Origin: Typha latifolia
Lineage: Eukaryota; Streptophyta; Magnoliopsida; Poales; Typhaceae
Reading direction: 5' to 3'
Length of the DNA stretch: 64,000 bases
Assembly (NCBI GenBank): GCA_019914945.1
Contig: CM034109.1
Coordinates: 1,302,001-1,366,000, forward strand
The translations under genes and the position numbers were made by a program. The notes beneath the pieces are model-generated. The model was not told where the DNA came from, did no database searches, and worked only from the letters and a program-made list of their open reading frames with translations. Positions 34,001 to 46,799 of this stretch are shown one piece after another; positions within the stretch are counted from its first letter, which is position 1; each line of letters begins with the position of its first letter.

Positions 34001-34169
34001 TATTTTGGGCTTATTGTGGCCTTGGTGTTATGGGCTTATTGTCTGTATTATTTATAAAAATGTGGGTTTTTCGCTTGTATATTATGTTGAGACATTAACC
34101 AACAAGTCATATGGTAATCACGTGAGTTCTACCCACTTGAGGGGCACGTATTTGGTGGCGGGTGTTACA
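31080..34169 (+). mobile_element. Solo LTR, Ty3/gypsy type, 3,090 bp
   Basis: Begins TGTAACAACC and ends GGTGTTACA, complementary termini of the chromovirus (Tekay/Del-like) kind. The 5-bp direct repeat AGGAA sits immediately outside at 31075-31079 and 34170-34174. There is no polypurine tract, primer-binding site or internal domain, so this is a recombined solo LTR. The 5' third is GC- and CT-rich with two CACGTG motifs (31145-31162). At about 31740-32080 a degenerate tandem repeat of 'ggctgggtgcagcccagcc' type occurs. At 33120-33500 two similar blocks share 'cttagtctgt' and 'cgggygatgggc'. Open frames at 31135-31820 are compositional and not genes. Confidence 0.85.
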
Positions 34170-34174
34170 AGGAA

Positions 34175-37100
34175 TAACAATTCTTATTTGTTATTAAAAA
34201 AAATGAGAGATTTCTTCTACAAATAGCTATTCATATGTTCACTTCTATTTTAAAATATGTAATAATTATGATATTAAGTGAAGATAGAGAAGGAAAAATT
34301 ACTAAAATATCATTCGATTTGATATAAAGTATGAAAATTAAATCACTATACTAGGGTGAAGGGCTAGGTGTGTTATGCAAAAGCGGGGCACTATCTATGT
34401 AATGCAAGAGCGGGGCACTACATATGTAACACTACAATGCTAGCTATGTAATACTATTAGGTATACAATACTACGGTGATTAGTATGCTAAGCTAGGATA
34501 ATAAATAATGCAATGCAAAACATTTTATCGGTACATATACAATGGCTATATAAAAAGATATTATAAATATTATAGCTAATAATAATAAAATCTGATTCCA
34601 CAAGAAAAATATATTTTTATATTATCTTAAAACATCAGATTATTAATATTTACACTTTTATATATTTATTTTTTTCCCAAATTTCTTATTTTTATTATTT
34701 AAAGAAAGAAATATTTCATTATGTTAATACATAGTTTAAACAGTGAATGTATTATTTATCTTTAAATAAATATTTTACTCCATAACATATTAGTTTATTA
34801 AGATTATACGTTTAATGTTATTAGTACATATAAAAATATTTTAATAATGGAACTTAATTATATTTTTATCATACCAAATTAAATATTATATCACTAAGAA
34901 TTTTTAAATATTTATATTTAGTAAGAATATAACACTTCTATAATGTACTTATTTTCATGGAGTATTAATTATATTATTTATACTTTCTAAGTTGAATTTT
35001 ATTTATTTAGTGTAAAAGAAAAAATATTATAAACATTAGATTATAAGTATATATTTATTATGTCCAACTAAATATTATATTATTAAGAAATTTTGTAATA
35101 TATACTTAATTTAAGGATTTACTATTAATTTAATATTTAATAATAATAATATTATTATTATATGATATGATAATATGTATTATATGTGTTTGAGAGAGAT
35201 AAGTGATTGAACTATGACAAGATATTGATGAAGTATTTGAGGGAGATGAGAGAACAACAATGAATTATGAAAAGACATTTGAGAGAACTTAGAGGATTTG
35301 CTTTTATTTTATTGACATATTATGTCTTTTATCTATAAACTTTCTTATCACAGCAACTTATTTCAAATTCTTAATATTTATATTTTTTTAGTGTTTTATT
35401 GCTAACTATGTCTTTTAAATAAATAGCTGTTGAAAACAAACTAGATACGAATTGTATAAAAATAAGATTTAATTACACTTTGCTCCCTTGTATTTTAAGC
35501 CTGTATTATTTTAACCATATGTACTACAAAAATGTATAAATACTCACTTAGACTTTTAAAGAAAAAACTATAACTAAACTCATTTGTTAGATTTCTACGA
35601 GTTAAAAATCACATGCCAAACATATGTATAGTATGTCATTTTTAGATAAACTAAATTACTCTTATAAAGATCTAAAAAATAATTTTTAGACAATTTTACT
35701 CTCATCTTCTTTAAACTGAACTAAAGAGGTTTTTTTCCCGAGCAATCTTCTTCTCCAAGCTCTAAACTTCTTCATGGCATCTCTCTATCCCTTTTTCGCC
35801 ACATAGCTTATAGTAGATATAGCAGCAACAACAACACCAAACTGACCTCAATTAAAGATGTGTTTTGTTATTATTGATTAATAGTTATTGTTAAGATCTC
35901 CATTCAATATTGTCTAAAGGTATATATGTAATTTTAATTATCATCTAATAAAATCAAATGTTTTCTCCAACTATAGAGGGATAGAAAGATAATTTTAAGT
36001 TATTTATTAACAACATCTAAGGGGTTGTAGTTTTTCTAAAGTCTAGAGATAGTATGAGGAGCAAAATGATACTGGGTCAAAATAGATAACGTAAGAGGGG
36101 AAAGTGTTTAAGCATAAATAAAATTATATTTATATCTATATTTTTTTTCTGTAGATATAAATTCGAACATGAAGAGTGGATGCATAGTAAGTTTGCTAAG
36201 TACAAACAAACAAATATATTCCTATTTATTTTCTAAATCTATAAAAACTTTTGATATAATTATTAAAATATACTAGCCAAGATCGACAAATATGTATAAA
36301 AACTAGATTAGAGATTCATATAAGAATATAAGGTATAATTTTGTTCTATAGTATTTAATATTTCAGTCGCCCTTTCTATTTACTTTTTTTAAGGATAATT
36401 TTATTTAGATCTTCTAAACTATCATAATTTTTTAGATATCCTTTCGAATCTTTTCTTTTATCCACATAGACTCTCTGAACTAAGAACACTCTATATGGTT
36501 AGTTTTGTCTTAGTTTAGTCCGTCTATGTGAATAAAAAATAGTTAAGCTAAATACGAATAGAAAATGGTAATAGTTCAAGAATGTTGGTTTTCTAAAAGA
36601 GCTAGTAAAAAAGTATATCATGTTGTGGTCATTTGAAAGCAAATAAAAAGTTGAAGGCCAAGTAATTAAGTTCGTCTCTCAACATCAACTACACCACTTA
36701 TATTTCAATTAATCAACCAAAACTACCAAACAAATGGTATACAGTATGTCTCATCACCAACACTTTGAGAAAGCTAAGCAAATAAAAAGTATAGCAGTTC
36801 ACTACACTCTTACTTTGATACACTAATTGTGCATAGCCTAAGATTAATTGTTGGAAGCATTCTTTGTGAGTAATCTGATTTGCTAAATGCTGAAGGAAAT
36901 AATATTACTACAATAAACTCAAAATACGAAGATATACGTAGAAAATCCTCTCAGGAAAGAAAAATTACGGGACAACAGCAAATCTACTATACAAGATATG
37001 GAGCACACATACTCTAAACTATATTAGATAAATCAATCTAAAAAGCACACCCATATATACATAACTGCTAGTACAAAACTTATACACGATATATCACAGG

Positions 37101-38079
37101 AGACTCTGTCTTCTATTTTTGTCAATGTGTTACTTCTTTTAGGCTTTTTATAGAGCAATCTATCTACTCTCTTGCACTCATCTTGTAGCATTCATAGCTT
37201 TCTATGTACTATCGCACATCTACTGTGGACTCTTAAAGTGTTCAGCACAGGTCTTTGTTCATCAATTGAAAGGCTAGCATTTTGTCTTTACATAGGCATC
37301 CAAAATTTATGTCCCTCAAGCTAAATTAGGATAAACTCCTAATCTCATTAGGAGACAATTTACAATCTTTTAATTTAACTAAAAAGGACTCATTATTTTC
37401 TAATTTATAAGAAAAATAAAAAATATAGTAGAAATAGTCCTCCTAGTCTTAGTAGAATCCACACATCATCAATCATTATCCAAAATGACTAGCTCATTTA
37501 CATCACCTCTATGGATAAATTTTCTAGCCTTTCTTTGGACTCCTATTTTAGGATACCTATCTAATATAATAAAATAGTTTTGATGTTTGAGATAATCTCC
37601 TATCTAACATAATAAAATAATTAGAATGTTTGAGATAGAATCAAAAATTCTAATTATTTCTAGTTAGAATTATATTATTACAAACTGATCATAAAAAAAA
37701 CTCTAAAATGCGAGAATTTCTTTGTGTATACACTATCCTTATTGAACCATCCTCTTACTGCTTATTTGAATTTTGTTCTTCAAATAGTTAATTAGATTTT
37801 GCTCTTTAATCAATAGCCTATCATCTTAGAATCTTTTATATACAGTTTTTTTTACTCACAACCATTCTAAAACTGAACAACTAGGACAACAATCTAAATA
37901 TCTTTTCAAAATTTGACAGACTTATCATTACTCATATTCCAACTTAAACCAACTTTTAAGACTGCATCAGACTATGCAGCACCTCTTTTAAAAAGAAATT
38001 ATCTTATCATAACTTCATAATTGGAAAGCCTTCATATCTCCACTATAGTTTTGCTACTAAAGTAATATTCATCTCCAAA
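34175..38079. other. AT-rich intergenic DNA
   Basis: No gene seen. Short 'gcgggggcacta'-like repeats occur at 34378-34440. The interval 35465-36125 has weakly inverted ends ('taattacactttgctccc' against the complement of 'gaggggaaagtgtttaag') and may be a degenerate MITE. Bases 36890-37020 resemble LTR-type sequence, without firm boundaries. Confidence 0.4.
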
Positions 38080-38835
38080 CTATTGATAATACCCATAAAT
38101 AATATAAAGGTATAGAGCTTATGAGAAAATTGATTAATGTAATGTAATTCTTCCATCAAAAAAAATAAAATATATATTATACTTCCATCCAACCAAACTC
38201 TTCTCTACCATGTTGTTTTCCTTAATTTGTGGTCATGTAAGATATTTCATATGAAATTTCTCCATCTTGTGGTTAAGAATCTTAGCAGATTAATTATTCT
38301 TTTCAAAATTTTTGCCCAAGTACACACCAATCATCTTTTCTCAGAAATTATTTTAAGCCTAAAGACTACTTCAAAGCAGTAAAATAGAAACTTCAAAATT
38401 ATTACATCTCTGTCATTTGATCTTGAGATTAAAGTATCATGGACATACTGAAGGTTAATGATCCCATTATACTTCAAAATCATTTGTAACCCATTTGCCT
38501 CAGAAAAAAAAAGTCAATGTATTGCCTAACCTACTATCTATATCAAAATCCCTACACCTCATTACATCTTCAGAAAAAAAAATTATATCACTTTATCTTA
38601 ATAAGCAAACCCTTCTCATAGCACTGATCATATTGTCCAAAATAAACCTCCTTTTCTTAATATAAAAACACTATAATAATCATCAATCAACTTTTTAATA
38701 ATCCTATTTAATCTGTTTATCAGTACTTCTGCAGCATTTTGTAATTACAAGTGAGCAAACTGATAGATCTAAACTTCTACACCCTATCATTCTTAGTAAT
38801 CTAACAAATATACAATAGTTCAATCTCTACAAATC
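38080..38835 (-). mobile_element. L1-type LINE reverse transcriptase fragment, dead
   Basis: Minus-strand translation gives landmarks in order: near 38790 PISLLTCNYKMLQK (L1 'RPISLxNxxYKIxxK'); near 38640 VYFGQYDQCYEKG (family 'xLDNIxxAxE'); near 38470-38360 LQYVHDTLISRSNDRD, a mutated YADD catalytic box; then FLFYCFEVVFRLKI; near 38130 GRITLHINQFSHKLYTFIL after frame changes. Several stops and frameshifts; YADD to YVHD removes one catalytic Asp. Adjacent sequence to about 37400 may be decayed LINE. Confidence 0.75.
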
Positions 38836-40077
38836 CAAAAAATAATGGTAAAAGTAAATACTACCCTCCATCTCAAAGACCATCTTTGCCTTTTAGTAAA
38901 AGACCTACCTAATTAACTTACATTAGAAAATATACACTATTTTCTTTTTCATGAGACACTAACCTCTTAAATATATTATAATCAAACACTCACTTATGTA
39001 TATTTTAGTTAAATATTTATATAAGGTAAGTCAGACACAAAATTTTATTATAGATAAAATGTGTGATAATATTATGTATATTTCCCAAGCAAAATTTTTA
39101 GTGTAATTAAAAAACTTATTTATAGTTAGTAACTAATATAAAATTTTGCAAGTAATAATTATATTTTACAATTAAATGATAAAATATGAGTAAAATTATA
39201 GATGTAAGAGGTGTGTATAAAGTTATGTTTAAAAAATTTTATACACAAACTAAACGAGCCTTAAAACATAACAATATTTTATTTAATACTTAAGTCCAGA
39301 ATATTAAGTCAGTCCCTTAGTAATATTTTTTGGGATGTATTGGTTTACCATGAAAATGCTAATAAGATCAATGACTGGACTAATCAGCTATTTAATTCTA
39401 AATAAAACACTAATTAGTTAGCATTTTACTGGTGACCTCGCTGACATGGATGCTAAGCTAGCAAAAATAAACCCTTAAACTCCTTTTAATATTAAGTTTA
39501 AAGCGTGATCTAGTTCAGTAAATAAATTTTTTTATTTACAAAACGGCTAAGATGCTCATAATGCCATTTAAAAATACTATTATTTTACAAAATTATTAAA
39601 TATAAAAAAATAATTTTAGTTAGACTCTATGAACTATCACTATTTTTTGCTTTTTTAAGTTTAGAAATCAATAAAATTACTTGTTTTCTTAGTTGAAATG
39701 AGTGAATATATATGAATATTTTTTTTATTTTAGTTTTAGTGTGGTGTATGAATAATAAAAAAAGTTTAGAATATATATGTATATAATAATAATAATTTAA
39801 GGGGTCTAAGTAGAAAAAAAGGCACAAAAATTTGTATATGAGTAGGAATTAATTTTTTTAACAGTAGGAAAAAAATTGTAGGTGGTAATATGCAAAAGAA
39901 GTCGGATAATTATCTATTCCAACAGATGCGCAGAAAAGACAGGGGAAAGTGATAAGCACGACGGCGCTGACGCGGACCTTTGATCTCATCTCACCCAGTC
40001 CAAGCTCATTCCGACGTCTCCTGATCTCTCCGCCGGCGCAGTCATCGGATCGTAGGTTGTGGCCTTGTGGGAGGAGG
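38836..40077. other. AT-rich spacer and KING1-type gene upstream region
   Basis: No gene seen. The last 150 bases become GC-rich and are probably the 5' UTR. A nine-codon upstream ORF (ATG 39926, TGA 39950-39952) would precede the main start if transcribed. Confidence 0.45.
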
Positions 40078-43000
40078 ATGGAGAGCCCTCGGTCGCCGGA
40101 GGCGGAGATCGGGCACAGGGTGGAGGATCTCTGGGAGGTGACGGAGCCGCAGCTCTCGCCTTCCGAGAAGCTCAACTCCTGCTTCGGTGACATCCCCGTC
40201 TCCTCCTTCCCCCTTGCTCCTCCATCTCAAGGTCCCCTTCTTCTACCTTTAATTTTCTTTTCGTAAAAGATGGAAAGGATCCAACTTGGAATTGGTTCTT
40301 CTTTGTTGCTCTCGTCGCTGCTATCTACTAATTTTGTTGAACGAATTCCTTCTATAGCTTAGTTTTGATGGAAAGGAAAGAACCCAGCTTGGGATTAGTC
40401 TTTAGCCTCGTATTGGAGGAAAAAGAATGAACCAAGGTGGGATTTATTCCTGGTTTATGGCTCTAGAGGCTTATATAGCTTACTTTAGTGACGTAGAAAG
40501 AACCCAACTTGGGATTGATCATTCTTTGTTGCTCTAATTGCTTCGACAGCCTAGTTTTGATAAAATGGAAAGAATACAACTTGCGATTAATCATTCTTTT
40601 GCCCTGATTTTGATGAAAAGGAAAGAAACCAACTTGGTGTTTATCTATTTTCATCGCGCTAATCGCTTCTATGTACTACTTGTGTTGTTATAGTGGCTTC
40701 TATAGACTATAACCTACTCTTGAGGAAAAGGAAAGCAACCAACTTGTGGTTTTGTTCTTTTGGTAGCTCTAATCGCATAGCAGTAGTTCGAACCTCTTGC
40801 TATTCAACACACATATAGTTATGGGCAGAATGCACGAATATGCATATCAGCATATGGTAGACAAAGAAGCGTTTATCTATTTCTAGCCAATACTGTCTTC
40901 TAAATTTTAATTTTATAATTCCACCGGTCTGACTGTCCAGAATTTCTAAAAGTTAAGATTTACTAATTTTGATGCAGATACTGATGACGTGATAATTTTA
41001 TTTGGTTGCTCTGTATTCAGTAATTGAGATACCTTCAGATTCCAGTCTTGCTGATACTGTTGAAACTTTATCCAAACACAAGATCCTGAGTGCACCTGTA
41101 AGGAATGTTGATGCACCAGAAGATGCCAGTTGGATTGACAGATATATTGGTATCGTTGAATTTGCTGGTATTGCCCTGTGGCTGCTTCATCAGGTTCGCA
41201 AGCAAACTGTATAATGGATTAGAGTGTGGCCTTTGTCTCTTATTAGATGCACCGTTCTGTTTGTGATTCTTTGGTAGTTTACCTTTTTAACAAGTATGGA
41301 AGGATCAGATTGCTGAAGTCATTATCAATTTTCAAAATGAAGAGGAAATTAGTCAGCAGTTAGTAATTACAAAGGTCCAGTGTCTACTCCATTTCAAGCA
41401 CCAAAGTATATGTTTGATGCTATAAGTTGTGATGAATGTCTATCGTAGAGTATCCCAAAACTTGTCTGATCTCTTGCTTATTGTTTTACATTATGTCCAG
41501 GCTTCTCTTTTTTAGATCATGCCAGCCATAAGGTGTCATATACGATAAAGTAAGAAATGGGCCTTTTCGGTATCTGTTCCATGGTGCATTGACTACTTTA
41601 TTTATAGACACTTATCCACTGCTGTTTTACTATATGATCACCGAATGAAATTAAGCTGACTATAGTCAGTAGCCAGTTCATGCTATCCTTATGGAATTGT
41701 ATAATCCCTAATTTACTCTTCAGGGTCTCACAGAAATAGAAGAGCCCTTCTGAATCTCTTCCACCTAGATGGAAATTGGATGCACCTTTATTGTAAATGG
41801 AAGTTCCCTTCTGAATCTCGTCCAACTTTAGCAGCATTATGTGGGTCAGAATTTGGGTTCTCTATTGCCCTTGTGCTGTGTGTGCTATATTTGAAAGTTG
41901 CCCCAGTCTGTCTATTTACAAGGAAATGACATTGTTCAGAATGTATTTCGTGTCTCATCCTTTAACAATCGACATGCCAAGTCCACTTTTTTGTGTATAT
42001 GGTGGAGTTATGGACTCATTGAAAACTCTCAAGATATTCATCCTCTTTAGAACTCTAATTCAGTTTATACTTGGAGAATGCCTTTCTTTTCTTCTCCTTA
42101 TTATCCCAGCTCTTAAATATGAAGTTGATTTACTGAGGCCCTGAAAAAAGAGATCTAGATAAACAAGATAGTAAGTGGACACACCAGTAAGATAAAACAA
42201 TCTTTGCTTATTGTGAAGATATAGGGAATACCTTTCTAGGACCTAATTGCTTTGCTTCTTGTGGTTAGAAATAATTCAGAAGTAGCTAATTTCCATATTG
42301 TTTATGATAGAAAGCAGTGTGATCTTTGGTGATTGGAGGACAAGCTGCAGCATTGTGTAGTGCTGTAGGACAAGTTGTTATTGTTGTATGGTCTTTGATA
42401 ATGTAATACTTGAAAACATTGTAGCAAGATTTGCCTTTTTATAGTATATTTGTGATTCTTGTCCCCTAACCTATATTCTAATGGGTTATTGCATGCATTG
42501 TGCATGTATTCACAGTTTGAAGCTGCATCTGTTGGAACAATTGGTTCTTCTGCAGGATTACCTGTAAATGGATTAACAGCTAAATTGGAGGCTTTAGGAA
42601 TTAGGAGAACAGCATCCGGAGCTGCTGATGGTGCTCTTGCTTCAACTGCTTCTGAAGCTAAAAAATCATGCCCTGAAGTAGCTGCTTCAGTTGGTGGAAG
42701 TTTTTTCGAAGCTCTTACTTCTTCAGAGTTCTACAAGAACACAAAGGTTAATCTTTTTGGTCCATTTCAAGATGGTCTTCTCCTTGATTAGCAATCTCTT
42801 CTTTTTTCTTTCTCCATAAGTACCTTTGAGGCATTTCCTGCTTTTCTCAGGTTCGGGACATCTCAGGATCCTTCCGATGGGCACCATTTCTTGCCTTGCA
42901 GAATTCTGATTCCTTCCTTACGATGTTATTGCTGTTATCCAAGTACAGAATGAAGAGTCTTCCTGTTGTTGATCTTGGTGGTGAAGGGAAGATCGAGAAC

Positions 43001-45715
43001 ATCATAACACAATCTGCTGTCGTTCACATGCTAGCAGAATGTGTCGGCCTTCATTGGTTTGAAAACTGGGGGACGAAGAAACTCTTCGAACTAGGACTTC
43101 CTATCATGAAGCCTTATAGACTAATCAAGGTGCATAACCGCTACTCTATTTTCATGTACTCAGATATTAGGTTTCTTTACTCAACTATGTGAATTTCCTT
43201 CTTAAACTTGAATGATGAATTTCAAGTTTTCAGATTTTGTTATAACATAGCTTAGCTCAAGATCTTAGGAGTGAATCAACTTGGAGTTTGATACAGTAAG
43301 ACAGAATATGGTGCATACTTGCATGAACAAGAATTCTATAAGAACAAGAAAAACAACTTAAGCTCAAGTATTCACTCTGGGGTTTCCTGGCTTCTCCATT
43401 GTTCAGCTTTAATATGATCAACACCCATTGCTAACCTGAGACTAGTATGTTCTATATAAATGCCTTCCTAATCTTCTAAATTTTCTCTTTTCTTATAGAG
43501 TACGACATGCATCCTCTATGTATAAATTTCTTAAAATTTTAGCTTTTGTCTCACCTAATGTGGTGCTACTCTTAACTCTACCTTGACTATAATTATTCTG
43601 GTATTTTGGCAACAAGACTGAACCATTTCTGATTTTCTCAACAATGTCTGATTGGTCAGCCTTCTAACAGAGAATGCGGCCGTTTAATGTCCCACCTCTA
43701 TGTCTTTTAGCTCAACCTGTACTTGCTAATAATTAATACTTATACTGTAAGTATTTCTACACCTACAATCAATCTTCTCTAATCAGGGGCCGAGGCAGGA
43801 CTTCCGGTTAGGGAGGCTGATATGTTCCATAGTTATAGCGCAAACAACTATTATTATGCTTAAAATTTTAAGTTCATAAATTTGACTGTTATCTATAAAA
43901 AGTAAATGAATGACTTAAAAGAAAATAAGCTAATGGAAATAAAAGATAATCATAGCTTTATTTGAATCTAAAGCTAAAACACCATTGAGGATAGTTCATA
44001 AATGGTGCTCACTTATGGCAAAAAGAAAAAAAAGTATGATTTTCAGTGATTTAAAGTACTGTTCTCTTGAAGTGTTGTTTATTTGGCACCCTAAGAACAG
44101 CTCTAAGGCTAGCAATTTATATCTAGGGCCTTTGTATGTTACTACTTCTGAGTTATGACAATGACTTTCAAAAGGAATTCCAGCTAATTGTTTAAGATTG
44201 TCAGAATGCATGTCCTTGATTAGTACCTCCACCATTTGTGTTTATTCTGGTTTGCACCCTACATTTAATTTTCATCTGTTGCATTTATCCTGCTTTTGAT
44301 GCCCATGGAACAATCTTAGTTCAGATTTAACCAAGTAACTACTAACAAAATGGTGTAGAAAGAGAATTTTTTTTGTCACATTCAAAAATTACTTGAAATA
44401 GATGTACTTTTAGCACATCGTCATCTCTTGTTTCTTACAATATGCTGTATTGGTAATAATTGAATCATGTTGTCTCTTTATTGCTTATCTGTGCCCAGCA
44501 ATATTGATTTACCGGCATAGAAGTTTGAAGATATGCGATAATGGACGGAGTAATCATTGATTGACCAGTGGACTACCTGATAAACAGTCAATGAACTTAC
44601 TGAAAGTTGTTTCTCATTGTAGGTTTATCATATCCCTTTCCTTTATGCAGGTGAATGAAGATGAACCAGTACTAAGGGCCTTCCAGTTGATGCGGGAAAA
44701 AGGAATTGGCGGGCTTCCTGTTGTTGATGGAAGTGGAAAAAAGGCAATAGGCAATATAAGCATTAGAGATGTTCAATATCTTTTAACTGCCCCTGAAATT
44801 TACAAAGATTACAGGTCTGTATGCATGTTTACCTTAATATATAACTATTACAACTTTGTCACAAAAAAAAAAAAAATCAAAACATTATGATTTGAAACTC
44901 TGTGCATGCATAGATGTGCGTTTTGGAGGTTTAATGCAATAACAACCTTAGAAGTTGATGTATGGACCATGGACCAAGGACCAAGGACCAAGGAGAACTT
45001 TAGAAAACATGACATTAAAATGTCTTGGAATATATTTCCGTAGGACTATTTCCTTCTAATAGCACCTACTATTTCCTTTTTGTAATGACTTGCAGTTGCA
45101 TTTTTAATTTTTATCAGCATGATATGCTTTGTGGCAGACAATCAGTCAAAAGTAGAACTGGTTCAAGCAATCATTGGAAACAATCAGTCAAAAGTGGTCA
45201 TCCCCTTCCTCTTAGATGACAAGACCACAAGATCCTATTAGTTAGACTGCTATTCTACTTGTTTAGCGTGGAGGTCCGATTAAAATGCTTTATAAGACTT
45301 GTAGCTACTAAGTTACACCCTTAAACAGCCCATTATTGGATCTATCTCTTCTTCAAGTTGAAAGTCCTAAGTAAGATAACACTTCAGTTTTTTTTACTAG
45401 TTTTGATGCATTTGCAGGTCAATCACAGCAAAGAATTTTCTCACTGTTGTACGAAGTTATCTACAAGAGCACCAAGATGCCTCACCATTGCTGCGTGGAG
45501 TGATCACCTGCAAAAGAAATATCACAATCAAAGAAATCATACTGAGGCTAGACACTGAAAAGATCCACAGAATCTACGTTGTTGACGAAGATGAGACTGT
45601 GGAAGGGGTTATCACACTTCGAGACATAATCTCTAAGTTGGTCCATGAGCCACCTCATTACTTCGGGGACTTCTTTGACGGTGTTGTTCCGCTTCCTGAA
45701 GATTCTAGGGTTTGA
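40078..45715 (+). CDS. KING1: SnRK1 regulatory subunit gamma (KING1-like), four CBS domains, 432 aa
   Basis: Exons: 40078-40231, 41021-41193, 42516-42746, 42851-43129, 44651-44814, 45418-45715. All junctions are GT-AG, phases agree, and the sum is 1,299 bases. KING1 proteins bind the SNF1-related kinase SnRK1, the plant energy sensor. The start MESPRSPEAEIGHRVEDLW and the following LSPSEKLNSCF..IPVSSFPL match the family N-terminus. CBS-type segments follow: DASWIDRYIGIVEF; FLTMLLLLSKYRMKSLPVVD with IENIITQS; VLRAFQLMREKGIGGLPVVD with IGNISIRDVQ; KIHRIYVVDEDETVEGVITL with LRDII. It ends YFGDFFDGVVPLPEDSRV, as in the family. There is no N-terminal carbohydrate-binding module, separating it from SnRK1 beta-gamma. 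Exon 3 encodes an unusual Ala/Ser/Gly-rich linker. An in-frame GTG lies upstream at 39949, but 40078 is the first ATG. Confidence 0.93.
40265..40765 (+). repeat. Degenerate tandem repeats in KING1-like intron 1
   Basis: About seven imperfect copies of 'gatggaaaggaaagaacccaacttgggattgatcattc...gctctaatcgcttc' start near 40268, 40367, 40421, 40490, 40558, 40611 and 40710. Spacing is 50-100 bases. They begin about 35 bases after the donor at 40232. Confidence 0.75.
43785..43880 (+). mobile_element. Short transposon remnant in KING1-like intron 4
   Basis: 'ggggccgaggcaggacttccggttagggaggctg' resembles the widely repeated plant motif 'ggcggagccaggatttcaggttaggggg'. Boundaries and class unknown. 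Confidence 0.35.
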
Positions 45716-46379
45716 GAGCTCTCTGACATAATCACGCATGCCGCAGCCATCTATCCCTTGCATTTCCTTTGTACATTAATGCTTGTAATTTTTGTTTCTC
45801 CTCAATGCTGAGACAAGTTGTGGTGTCATGCTTGTATCTTCTCAGATTAAACTGCTAATTGTTGATCCTAATAATGTTTTATTCAAGTTAAAAGTTATTT
45901 TTGGTGTGGAGTCAGAAAGCTCATTCTGCGCCGAATTTTTCTCCGATTAATTTCCCCATGACGGTGAAAGCTTTTAAATCATCCGCGTTTTGAATTACTG
46001 AACTTTGCATACTTAGAGAAGTAGGAATTTAAGCACATTTCCATCTTCAATTTGCAATTTTGGAGGTTGGATACTAGTCTTTATTACATAAAGTTTTGTT
46101 GATTGTAGTGTTGTGATTCTACATGCTGAACACACTGTTGATAAGTATTTCCAATCTTTGCGACCACTTCAATATTTCAAGTCAAGGTTAAAATGGAATA
46201 TCTTTGAGGAGAAATATTTGCAGTTCTTTTTCTAAAACTATGCCCCATGATTGGAAGTCTTTTGATTGAGTTTGTAGATAAATAGTAGAGAAATTTGCAA
46301 TACTCCCTACCTTACGGATTTATTTGGATCCAAACCCTATCTTTTTTCTTTCTTTTTTTTCTGCGAAGGCCCCTGCCTT

Positions 46380-46432
<53 letters not shown>

Positions 46433-46757
46433 AAGTATACTTTTAAAATTTCTAATAAGTAATCCTCGTTAATGCCCATAATGAGCTCACGTAACAGTGT
46501 TACTATGTTTTATTTCAATTCTTCCTACAATTTTTTTTTAATATTTTCTGTTTCAAATTATTCATATATCCATAAGGATTCGAACTGGTCTTTGAGCAAG
46601 GTATTTTGATAAGTTTAAAATTTTTGTTATTAATTTTTGATTTGGTAGCATTTTAGTTCTTAGAATTGTAATAGTAGAGTATTTATTTTTTTTGTTGTTG
46701 TTGTAAAAGATGAGATCTGGCAAAACAAGGATCTGACACACTAAAGATACATAGTGT

Positions 46758-46799
<42 letters not shown>

